Source: Verrucomicrobia bacterium TMED56
GTDB lineage: Bacteria > Verrucomicrobiota > Verrucomicrobiia > Opitutales > Seribacteraceae
Length of the DNA: 5,480 nt
Assembly: GCA_002167265.1 (NCBI GenBank)
Contig: NHDJ01000018.1
Coordinates: forward strand, 36,518-41,997
Reading direction: 5' to 3'
Position numbers and translations under genes: made by a program. Positions 1 to 5,480 of the stretch are shown piece after piece. The first letter of the stretch is position 1; each line of letters opens with the position of its first letter. The notes under the pieces are model-generated. The model saw only the letters and a program-made list of their open reading frames with translations. It searched no databases and was not told the origin of the DNA.

Positions 1-1775
1 GAAAAAAGCAACTCCCCTCCTTTCACTCCCGGTCCTGGCCCCACTTCAATCAAGTGGTCGCAGGCAAGCAGGGTATCTGCATCGTGTTCGACGACCACTA
101 CGGTGTTTCCACGATCTCGCAGCCCATGAACAACCCCAAGCAGACGATCATGATCAGCCGGATGAAGACCCACGCTCGGTTCATCCAATGCATAGGTAAC
201 ACCGACCAAGCCCATGCCCAACTGAGTCGCAAGCCTTGATCTTTGTGCTTCCCCACCACTGAGACTCTTATAAGCACGATCTAAAGTCAGATAACCAAGT
301 CCTACTTCATTGATGAATCCGAGCCTTTGTTCAAGACCATTATACGCATCTGAAACCTTCGAAAAAAGTTTTTGATTTTTTGCATTTGGCTTAAGAAAAT
401 CCCAGGCTTCCCTAGCAGAAAAGTTGAGAAAATCACCTAAGGATAAATTATTAACCAAAACCGACCGAGCGAAAGAGGAAAGTCTTTTCCCTTTGCATTC
501 AGGACAAGTTTTTCCTTGTTGATACGCAAGAAGTTTTGCCCGTAAGGTTTCACTAGAAGTAGTTCTCATTGTATTCTCCAGGTCCTTTAAGATTCCTGGA
601 AAAACTTGTTTCTTCGCTTTGCCCCGACCTGCCTGTAACTTTAGAACAAATTCTTTTTGGGGATCTCCAAAAAGCAAAAGCTCTTTTACTTCCTCCGGAA
701 AATTCTCCCAAGATTTACGATTATCAAAAGGAACCTGTTCGGCTAAAGCTTTAAGAATATTCTTTCTTAAATTGATCATCTTTCTTGAGCCTAATCTCCA
801 AGGTTTTATTGCTCCTTTGCCAAGTGTAAGAGATGGGTCGGGAATGACCAAGTCCTCTTTAAAGGACAAAACATCGCCTATCCCATCACAAGTTGCACAG
901 GCACCACTTGGATGATTCCAAGAGAAATGACGGGGAGTTAGTTTTGGATAAACCGTTCCACAACTTTCACAAGCAAGAGTTTGGGATAAATGGATCTCTT
1001 TTTTTTGCTCTCCAGAATCTATCCACGCAATCGCTCGTTCTTCACCTTCCTTAAAAGCCAACTCCAGGGAATCTGCCAGACGAGAGCGATTGGATTCTTT
1101 TATTACAAATCGATCAATCACAATCTCCACTATTAATTCACGGCCCGCACTTTTTTCAGGGAGTAGGTCGTAATCATCCAATCTTTTAATTTCACCATCG
1201 ATACGGACGCGTTGATATCCTCTCCGTTCCAATGATTCAAATTCTTCACGTAAAACCGACACTTTCGCGGTCATAAATGGAGCTAAGAGCATCAGTCGGT
1301 TACCTTCCCCAACCTGCATAACTTCATTCACACAATCATCCAGTGAACGCTGAGAAACCTTCGATCCATCGATTGGGCAATGAGGTATACCGATAGTTGC
1401 CCAAAGTAGCCTGGCATAATCTGCAATCTCCGTGGCACTGGCAACAGTGCTTCTTGGCCCGGATGAACCGGCAAAAGCTTGGCCTATGGCAAGTACAGGA
1501 GAAAGACCCTCCACAAAATCTACATCCGGGCGCCTCACTTTTTCCAAAGCCTGCCTTGCCTGAGTGGAGAGACTTTCTACATATTTCCTATGCCCTTCAG
1601 CAGCCATTACATCGAAAACCAATGAAGACTTACCGGACCCACTGACTCCAGTAACTCCAACTAGTTTACCTCTTGGAATCTCAACAGTTAGGTTTTTTAA
1701 ATTATTTTCACGGGCTCGCTTGATAAAAATACATCCCTCATCAAAACCTGAATTTCCCTTTTTTTTCGCAACCAT
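1..1775 (-). CDS. uvrA: UvrA, excinuclease ABC subunit A (N-terminal part, runs off left edge)
   Basis: DNA-damage recognition ATPase of nucleotide excision repair, which works with UvrB in the cytoplasm. The visible 591 residues hold the first ABC half in the usual order. Walker A is GVSGSGKSS at 43-51 (K49). The interrupting zinc module has C269/C272 and C293/C296, with the family-typical PRHFSWNHPSGAC between the pairs. A further CPEC pair lies at 424-427. The ABC signature LSGGEAQR is at 505-512, Walker B YALDEPSVGLH has D531/E532, and the switch histidine is H564 in VVVEHD. Length and spacing match the first half of ordinary UvrA (about 940 residues). The start is ATG at 1775; an in-frame stop lies four codons upstream, so little else is possible, although no Shine-Dalgarno is seen. 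The second ABC half lies beyond position 1. Residues 71-130 are unusual: GLSPVLAIGQ and RSTVASATEIADYARLLWA replace the usual GLSPAISI-Q and RSTVGT-TEI-DYLRLLFA. It could therefore be a divergent UvrA paralogue rather than the main repair enzyme. Family assignment is very secure. Confidence 0.96.
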   Translation of the reverse strand, partial: MVAKKKGNSGFDEGCIFIKRARENNLKNLTVEIPRGKLVGVTGVSGSGKSSLVFDVMAAEGHRKYVESLSTQARQALEKVRRPDVDFVEGLSPVLAIGQAFAGSSGPRSTVASATEIADYARLLWATIGIPHCPIDGSKVSQRSLDDCVNEVMQVGEGNRLMLLAPFMTAKVSVLREEFESLERRGYQRVRIDGEIKRLDDYDLLPEKSAGRELIVEIVIDRFVIKESNRSRLADSLELAFKEGEERAIAWIDSGEQKKEIHLSQTLACESCGTVYPKLTPRHFSWNHPSGACATCDGIGDVLSFKEDLVIPDPSLTLGKGAIKPWRLGSRKMINLRKNILKALAEQVPFDNRKSWENFPEEVKELLLFGDPQKEFVLKLQAGRGKAKKQVFPGILKDLENTMRTTSSETLRAKLLAYQQGKTCPECKGKRLSSFARSVLVNNLSLGDFLNFSAREAWDFLKPNAKNQKLFSKVSDAYNGLEQRLGFINEVGLGYLTLDRAYKSLSGGEAQRSRLATQLGMGLVGVTYALDEPSVGLHPADHDRLLGVVHGLRDRGNTVVVVEHDADTLLACDHLIEVGPGPGVKGGELLF

Positions 1776-1867
1776 GAATAGAAAATTTTATGTATTAAAA
1801 CCTATCGAGTGCCAATACCAATGGAAATCAATTTGCGTAGATTTAGGGTTGGATATTGAATTAGAGA
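1776..1867. other. Divergent intergenic region between uvrA and the glutaredoxin gene
   Basis: This 92-base AT-rich gap separates two divergent start codons, so promoters for both genes should lie here or just inside the coding regions. The minus-strand candidate for uvrA is listed separately. On the plus strand only weak boxes are visible (TTGCGT at 1833-1838, then AT-rich sequence to the start codon), and no convincing operator palindrome was seen. Confidence 0.5.
1787..1815 (-). promoter_or_regulatory. Possible uvrA promoter
   Basis: Reading the minus strand, TTGGCA (1815-1810) lies 17 bases before CATAAA (1792-1787). These resemble the -35 and -10 boxes of a vegetative promoter, with 5/6 and 4/6 matches. 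The -10-like box ends 11 bases before the uvrA ATG, so a transcript from it would have a very short leader, which fits the lack of a Shine-Dalgarno. It sits in the 92-base divergent gap (1776-1867) shared with the glutaredoxin gene. The assignment is by eye only and the region is AT-rich, so chance matches are easy. Confidence 0.3.
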
Positions 1868-2131
1868 ATGTCTAAACCAAAACTATTTGTAAAAGAGGGT
1901 TGTCCGTGGTGCGTAGACGCCCTCAATTATTTTAAATTAAAATCAATCAGTCTTGATATTATTGATGTAAGAAAAGACCCTACTCAAATGAATGAACTTA
2001 TGAAAGTGAGTGGGCAGAGCATGACCCCTACTTTACAAAACGGGGATTTCGTGGTTGCCGATTTTGATATCCAGGAATTCGAAGACGCGATGTCAAAAAA
2101 TCCTCAGGAAGCGGCTAAACTTGGATTCTAA
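1868..2131 (+). CDS. Glutaredoxin-like small thiol-redox protein
   Basis: An 87-residue, single-domain thioredoxin-fold protein, probably a cytoplasmic dithiol glutaredoxin that reduces disulfides or glutathione adducts. The first strand (KLFVKEG) leads into the active-site motif C12-P13-W14-C15, followed by the first helix. The cis-proline is P54 in SMTPTL, and NGD follows at 58-60. Length is normal for glutaredoxins (80-90 residues). The usual GG pair after the cis-Pro region, which helps hold glutathione, is replaced by VADFD (63-67), so the true reductant is uncertain. The start is fixed: an in-frame TAG lies only one codon upstream of the ATG. No good ribosome binding site is visible. 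It is the only plus-strand gene here, diverges from uvrA, and its TAA overlaps the stop of the convergent aminotransferase gene by 4 bases (CTAA). Family call is secure; the precise partner is unknown. Confidence 0.88.
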   Translation: MSKPKLFVKEGCPWCVDALNYFKLKSISLDIIDVRKDPTQMNELMKVSGQSMTPTLQNGDFVVADFDIQEFEDAMSKNPQEAAKLGF

Positions 2132-3318
2132 TTTGTGCTTTCTTTACAAAAGCTAGTAATTCTCGACAAGCCTTTTTCAATGATCTCGTCTGAGGTGGCA
2201 TAGCTCAATCTGATATATCCATCCGAACCAAAGGCATGTCCTGAAACCACAGCCACTTTTTCTTTCTCAAGCAATTGATTGGAAAAGTCTTCTGAACTCA
2301 TTCCTAGTTCGGATATATTGGGAAATAAATAGAAGGCACCTTGTGACCTTAGACAGCTGATCCCATTAATTGCATTCAAACCATCCAGAAGCATGAGTCT
2401 TCGCCGGTCGAAATGAACGAGCATCTCATTCACCGCCTGCATCGCTGATGACCAGTTTTGAACTGCTGCAAGAGCACCATATTGTGAAAAAGTGGTTGCA
2501 TTCGAAGTCGTTTGACTCTGCAGGGAAGCAACGGCCTTGGCGATTTCAGGATTTGCAACCAAGGTTCCCAATCTCCATCCGGTCATGGAAAAGGTTTTGC
2601 TGAAACCGGAGACTGTTATCACCCTTTCAGCGGCCTCGGAAGAGAAACTGGCAGGTCGATAGTGAGTAGATCCATCGTATAGAAGATATTCATAAATTTC
2701 GTCAGACATGACCAACAAATCTTTTTTACAGGCCAACTCAACAATCTCTTCCATTTCCGATTTTTCGTAAAGACAACCCGTTGGGTTGGAAGGGCTATTC
2801 AATATAATTAATTTCGTAGCAGGGGTAATGGCCTCTTCGATTTGAGCAGCAGTGACTTTAAAGCCTTGTTCGTCTCCAGCTAAAATAATTTTAGGCTGAG
2901 CTCCTGCGAGTTTGACCATCTCCGGATAACTTACCCAATAAGGAGCAGGGATGATTACTTCGTCTCCTGGTCCGCATGTGGCCAGGATAGCCAAGTAACA
3001 TGAATATTTGCCGCCCGGGCTTACAACCACTTGAGCAGAGTTTGCCTCAGTCAGTACTCCATTCTCGTGATACTGATCCGCTAGTGCTTGACGAAGATCA
3101 GGTATTCCTGCGGCTGGGGCATATTTTGTCTTCCCTTCCGCTAACGCTTTTGCACATGCTTCTTTAATGAAAGCAGGTGTATCAAAGTCTGGTTCACCAG
3201 CACCAAAGCCGCAGACATCTTCACCGGCTGCTTTTAACGCTTTTGCTTTCGCATCAACTGCAAGAGTTGGAGAGGGGGATACATTTTTAGCCCAAGGAGA
3301 TAGATAATTATTTTTCAT
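2128..3318 (-). CDS. aspC: Class I PLP-dependent aminotransferase, aspartate aminotransferase type (subgroup Ib)
   Basis: A 396-residue cytoplasmic aminotransferase with fold type I, normal length for the family (about 390-400). It probably moves the amino group between aspartate and 2-oxoglutarate. Visible landmarks are [15 protein letters not shown] at 14-28, [10 protein letters not shown] at 39-48, Y66 in [14 protein letters not shown] (reaches the partner subunit's cofactor), SPGGK at 100-104, W128 in [10 protein letters not shown] (stacks on PLP), N178 in SNPTG, D206 and Y209 in SDEIYE, the PLP Schiff-base lysine K241 in SGFSK, R249 in MTGWRLG, and the substrate alpha-carboxylate arginine R370 in IRLSYA. 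T18 and the lysine of GGK (K104) match positions tied to acidic-substrate binding in subgroup Ib, so prephenate amination is also possible. The ATG is firm because an in-frame TAG lies five codons upstream; no Shine-Dalgarno is seen. It follows the LolA-like gene by 54 bases and may be the last gene of that operon. The symbol is by function; substrate range cannot be read with certainty. Confidence 0.93.
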   Translation of the reverse strand: MKNNYLSPWAKNVSPSPTLAVDAKAKALKAAGEDVCGFGAGEPDFDTPAFIKEACAKALAEGKTKYAPAAGIPDLRQALADQYHENGVLTEANSAQVVVSPGGKYSCYLAILATCGPGDEVIIPAPYWVSYPEMVKLAGAQPKIILAGDEQGFKVTAAQIEEAITPATKLIILNSPSNPTGCLYEKSEMEEIVELACKKDLLVMSDEIYEYLLYDGSTHYRPASFSSEAAERVITVSGFSKTFSMTGWRLGTLVANPEIAKAVASLQSQTTSNATTFSQYGALAAVQNWSSAMQAVNEMLVHFDRRRLMLLDGLNAINGISCLRSQGAFYLFPNISELGMSSEDFSNQLLEKEKVAVVSGHAFGSDGYIRLSYATSDEIIEKGLSRITSFCKESTN

Positions 3319-3372
3319 TGAAACAAAACGAAGCTAGAAGAAACCAAATTCCAAGCAAGTCGAAAGATTAGA

Positions 3373-4242
3373 TTAATCGGTGGAGCGATAAAGTTTTGGG
3401 TCGACCTGTATGGGTTGGACAAGATTTTCAGGACGAAAAAGGGATTCATCTAAATCTAAACTCAGAGCAGCGGATATAACTTTCATTCGAGTGACTGAGC
3501 GGGATTTTCGATCACGACAGTCAATTTCCTTAACGATCCATCGGTGTCCCATTTTTTTAAAACTACGCAGAATTAAAGTTCTCTCAGCAATCTGTCCCTT
3601 TCCTAAAGCTTCAACTCTCAGAGGAGCACTAAATTCATCATCCAATGCCAAAGTTATTTTTTGCCAGTGAGGTTTAACCTTAGTCACCCAAGGAGGGCAG
3701 GTAAAATCAAAGATATGGGCAGGTCTACCAGCCACTTTACCTGAATTTTTATATTTTCCGTCCCAGAAGACAAAGGGCATAAGCAAATCAAAAGGAGTTT
3801 GGTTCATACCCTGAACCAGCGGTTCTAAGGATTCTTCGGGAGAAATTAAAGTTGGTCCAGGTTCATTTGAGGTAAAATTCCAAAACTTAGGATCTTCGCC
3901 ATTTTTAAAAAGAAAGTTAGTAAAATTATTCTTTTGCGTGTTATGCCCCACGGACAAACGCGACACTCCACTTCCGAGGAATGGACCATAAAGAATACCG
4001 GTCTTGACAGTTTCACTCCCCCGACTGGGCATGTGGCGAAGTTGAATTTGCAAACTGTAGCCTTCGTGAAATCGACTACCATTCGATTCACTAAGAAGGA
4101 AACTTCGATAATCCGAAAGGCGCTCCTGGGCTGATTCTACGCTTAAAATCTTGGAAAAGCCACGGACTGGGAAACGAACAGAAGATTCGAGTGTAAATGC
4201 TGTCGTAGCTAAGACGAGAAAGGCTAAGAAATAATTGCCCAC
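3373..4242 (-). CDS. Exported LolA-like outer membrane lipoprotein-sorting family protein
   Basis: A 289-residue protein with a hydrophobic N-terminal segment (about residues 4-17, FLAFLVLATTAFT) that looks like a signal peptide without a lipobox. This suggests a periplasmic protein that binds lipoprotein acyl chains or other lipids. The C-terminal half follows the LolA-like pattern: FDLLMPFVFWDG (151-162), a GRPAHIFDF strand (172-180), a central strand with a paired residue turn (ITLALDDEFSAPLRVEAL, 196-213), RTLILRSFKKMGHRWIVKEIDCRD (221-244), and a closing LDLDESLFRPENL (262-274). The start is a GTG at 4242, the only usable start after the secG stop. It begins with no basic residue, although the six upstream in-frame codons would encode LFRPCK, which has the positive charge expected of a signal peptide. 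No properly spaced Shine-Dalgarno is present, so expression is probably coupled to secG termination. Family placement is by pattern only and the exact cargo is unknown. Confidence 0.75.
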   Translation of the reverse strand: MGNYFLAFLVLATTAFTLESSVRFPVRGFSKILSVESAQERLSDYRSFLLSESNGSRFHEGYSLQIQLRHMPSRGSETVKTGILYGPFLGSGVSRLSVGHNTQKNNFTNFLFKNGEDPKFWNFTSNEPGPTLISPEESLEPLVQGMNQTPFDLLMPFVFWDGKYKNSGKVAGRPAHIFDFTCPPWVTKVKPHWQKITLALDDEFSAPLRVEALGKGQIAERTLILRSFKKMGHRWIVKEIDCRDRKSRSVTRMKVISAALSLDLDESLFRPENLVQPIQVDPKLYRSTD

Positions 4243-4260
4243 CTTACAGGGCCGAAATAA

Positions 4261-4671
4261 TTATTCTGACTTGTTACCTTCAGCCGGTGCTTTCTCTCCA
4301 GGAATCACTGGAACAGGAGCCGGGGCCACGGGAACGGAATCTGAAGCAGTAGGCGGAACTTCGATATCAGTTGGGCTCGGTGGGGCCACATTTGGGTCTG
4401 GTGTCATTTCCACTCCAGTGCGTTGCAGGGTTTCAACCTCTCCAGCCTGGCCTTGGTAAGTTACATAAAGGAGAACTGCTAAAATAAAAAATCCCAGTAT
4501 TCCCCAAACAGTAAGCTTAGTAAGTTGGGCAGCAGACCCAGCTCCCAAAACTTGATCAGCAGCACCGCCCCCGAGAGCAGAACCCATGCCTCCGGATGTT
4601 CTTTGAATAAGAATAAGAAGCACGATGACGAGGCAAAGTAAAATAAGCAGGGTAGTCAAAATAATGGTCAT
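4261..4671 (-). CDS. secG: SecG, preprotein translocase subunit
   Basis: A 136-residue inner-membrane protein, the small accessory subunit of the SecYEG channel that aids SecA-driven export. There are two transmembrane helices, at about residues 2-22 (hydrophobic, ending LILIQR) and 54-72 (VWGILGFFILAVLLYVTY). They are joined by the family's conserved glycine-rich loop, SGGMGSALGGGAADQVLG (26-43). The C-terminal tail (about 88-136) is rich in proline, alanine, valine and acidic residues and looks disordered. It makes the protein longer than the 75-110 residues common in SecG. The ATG at 4671 was chosen over an in-frame TTG at 4710 because it has a strong AAGGAGG just upstream and starts directly on the first membrane helix. 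It lies 45 bases after parB, and the LolA-like gene follows in the same frame after one stop codon. Pairing an export subunit with an exported envelope protein makes sense as an operon. Confidence 0.92.
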   Translation of the reverse strand: MTIILTTLLILLCLVIVLLILIQRTSGGMGSALGGGAADQVLGAGSAAQLTKLTVWGILGFFILAVLLYVTYQGQAGEVETLQRTGVEMTPDPNVAPPSPTDIEVPPTASDSVPVAPAPVPVIPGEKAPAEGNKSE

Positions 4672-4675
4672 AACT

Positions 4676-4682
4676 CCTCCTT
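4676..4682 (-). promoter_or_regulatory. Strong Shine-Dalgarno of secG
   Basis: On the minus strand AAGGAGG is followed by AGTT and then the secG ATG at 4671. This is a near-perfect ribosome binding site and the only clear one in the window. It decides the secG start against the upstream in-frame TTG at 4710. Confidence 0.85.
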
Positions 4683-4716
4683 TTATGTATGAAAGATCTA
4701 AGCAACGCAATTCGAT

Positions 4717-5480
4717 TTAACGAACGCCTAGCCTATCTAGAAGAGTTTTCAAATCAATTTCGTCTTGGAAAGAAAAAGTGATTTTTCCATTTCCGCCAGG
4801 GTTTGCCTGAATTTTTACTTTCCTGTTAAGGACTGAAGTTGCTTTTTTAGCCAAAGGAGCAAATTCAGCATTTCGAGCACTACTACTCGAGAGTTCCTTA
4901 TTTGACTCAACCGATAATCTTTGAATTTCTTCTTCGCACCTGCGAACAGACCACCCATTTTTGACAATTTCACCTGCCAAGGAAACACGAAGTTGCGGGC
5001 TATTTAGGCCTAAGAGAACTTTAGCATGCCCGGGGCTTATCTTCCCATCCGCCAATAAGGTCCGAAGTTCTTCCTCAAGTTGAAGAAAACGCATCGTGTT
5101 GGTTATATATGATCGGCTCTTCCCCACTCTTTCGGCGACTTTAGCCTGCGTCAAACCAAACTCTTCAACCAAAGAATGATAACCCATTGATTCCTCGAGA
5201 GGATTGAGCCCTTCTCTTTGTAGGTTTTCTATTAATGAAAGGCTCGCTGAAGAAATCTCAGTAGTGGTCATTACTCTAGCGAGAATTTTACCACGTTTGA
5301 GAAATTGATGAGCACGCCATCTCCTTTCTCCAGCAATCAACTGATAATCATCGTGAATTCTTCGAACAACCACTGGTTGAAGTAACCCTTCCGATTCTAT
5401 ACTGGCAGCCAATTCTTTAATTGATTCCGGATCGATGGTTTTCCTCGGTTGATATGGATTGGGGACAATCTGATCTGTTC
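4717..5480 (-). CDS. parB: ParB/Spo0J/Noc-family chromosome partitioning protein (N-terminus beyond right edge)
   Basis: A centromere-binding CTPase clamp that loads at parS sites and spreads along DNA, working with ParA and SMC in chromosome segregation. The visible 253 residues start inside the N-terminal domain with the typical IVPNPYQPRK (4-13), then IKELAASIESEGLLQPVVVRR. The arginine box GERRWRA is at 50-56, and ENLQRE-LNPLEE at 84-96 is the C-motif that contacts CTP. The helix-turn-helix is LTQAKVAERVGKSRSYITNTMRFLQL (109-134), followed by the second recognition segment GKISPGHAKVLLGL (145-158). A polar serine-rich linker (about 189-202) leads to the short C-terminal dimerisation domain ending LKTLLDRLGVR. 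The reading frame is open to position 5480, so the TTG at 5412, inside ELAASI, is not the start. A few tens of N-terminal residues are missing. A parA gene would be expected upstream, outside the window. No parS site was found here. Confidence 0.96.
   Translation of the reverse strand, partial: TDQIVPNPYQPRKTIDPESIKELAASIESEGLLQPVVVRRIHDDYQLIAGERRWRAHQFLKRGKILARVMTTTEISSASLSLIENLQREGLNPLEESMGYHSLVEEFGLTQAKVAERVGKSRSYITNTMRFLQLEEELRTLLADGKISPGHAKVLLGLNSPQLRVSLAGEIVKNGWSVRRCEEEIQRLSVESNKELSSSSARNAEFAPLAKKATSVLNRKVKIQANPGGNGKITFSFQDEIDLKTLLDRLGVR

Noticed and set aside
546..561. parS-like sequence GGTTTCACTAGAAGTA
   Set aside because: It matches only about 11 of 16 positions of the usual parS palindrome, lacks the central CG and the right half, and lies inside uvrA coding sequence.
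54..915. Several short plus-strand open frames opposite the left part of the window
   Set aside because: All are antisense to UvrA zinc-module and ABC-signature coding sequence and show no family features.
1564..1875. Open plus-strand frame of 103 codons covering the uvrA start and the divergent gap
   Set aside because: It overlaps strongly conserved UvrA coding sequence on the other strand, has no recognisable protein features, and ends inside the glutaredoxin start.
2130..2152. Small hairpin TTTGT/ACAAA as a terminator after the glutaredoxin gene
   Set aside because: The stem is only about five AT-rich pairs with no following U-tract on either strand, and it lies in aminotransferase coding sequence.
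3410..4134. Short open frames on both strands within the LolA-like gene
   Set aside because: They are shadows of a 289-codon frame that has a signal peptide and a family-like pattern; none has a ribosome binding site or coherent protein.
4672..4710. Longer secG starting at TTG 4710
   Set aside because: It would add a 13-residue stretch before the first membrane helix, and the strong Shine-Dalgarno points to the ATG at 4671.
5410..5412. TTG as the parB start
   Set aside because: The frame stays open to the window edge, and upstream residues match the conserved ParB N-terminal domain (PNPYQPRK).
1..5480. CRISPR arrays, transposons, tRNA/rRNA genes or defence genes
   Set aside because: No spaced direct repeats, terminal inverted repeats, cloverleaf-like or rRNA sequence was seen; the whole window is explained by housekeeping genes.

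Overview
This is an ordinary-looking chromosomal segment from a Gram-negative-type bacterium of moderate to low G+C. It is densely packed, with five of six protein genes on the minus strand and one small gene on the plus strand. The best guess for lineage is Verrucomicrobiota, class Opitutae. This rests on general recognition of the protein styles: a SecG with an SGGMGSALGGGAADQ core, a class I aminotransferase with [10 protein letters not shown], and a LolA-like sorting protein next to secG. It was not tested by any search. No mobile element, CRISPR array, tRNA or rRNA was seen, and no stretch longer than about 100 bases lacks a gene.

Layout, read in the minus-strand direction from the right edge. 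A parB gene enters from outside the window, and its first codons are missing. It is followed by secG, the small SecYEG subunit, which has a strong Shine-Dalgarno. Next comes an exported LolA-like (outer membrane lipoprotein-sorting) protein, in the same frame as secG and separated from it by one stop codon and six sense codons. After 54 bases comes a PLP-dependent class I aminotransferase of the aspartate aminotransferase type. The spacings of 45, 18 and 54 bases suggest one co-transcribed group, parB-secG-lolA-like-aminotransferase. A small plus-strand glutaredoxin gene meets the aminotransferase tail to tail, with a 4-base overlap. A 92-base divergent intergenic region separates it from uvrA, which is on the minus strand and runs off the left edge. 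The 591 visible UvrA residues cover the whole first ABC half but not the second.

Functionally the window is housekeeping: chromosome segregation (ParB), protein export (SecG), envelope lipoprotein traffic (LolA-like), amino acid metabolism (aminotransferase), thiol redox (glutaredoxin) and nucleotide excision repair (UvrA). I found no convincing undescribed system. The points most worth a second look are a UvrA whose usually invariant early motifs are altered, the single-stop in-frame arrangement of secG and the lolA-like gene, the general lack of Shine-Dalgarno sites except at secG, and the aminotransferase's possible dual aspartate/prephenate specificity.
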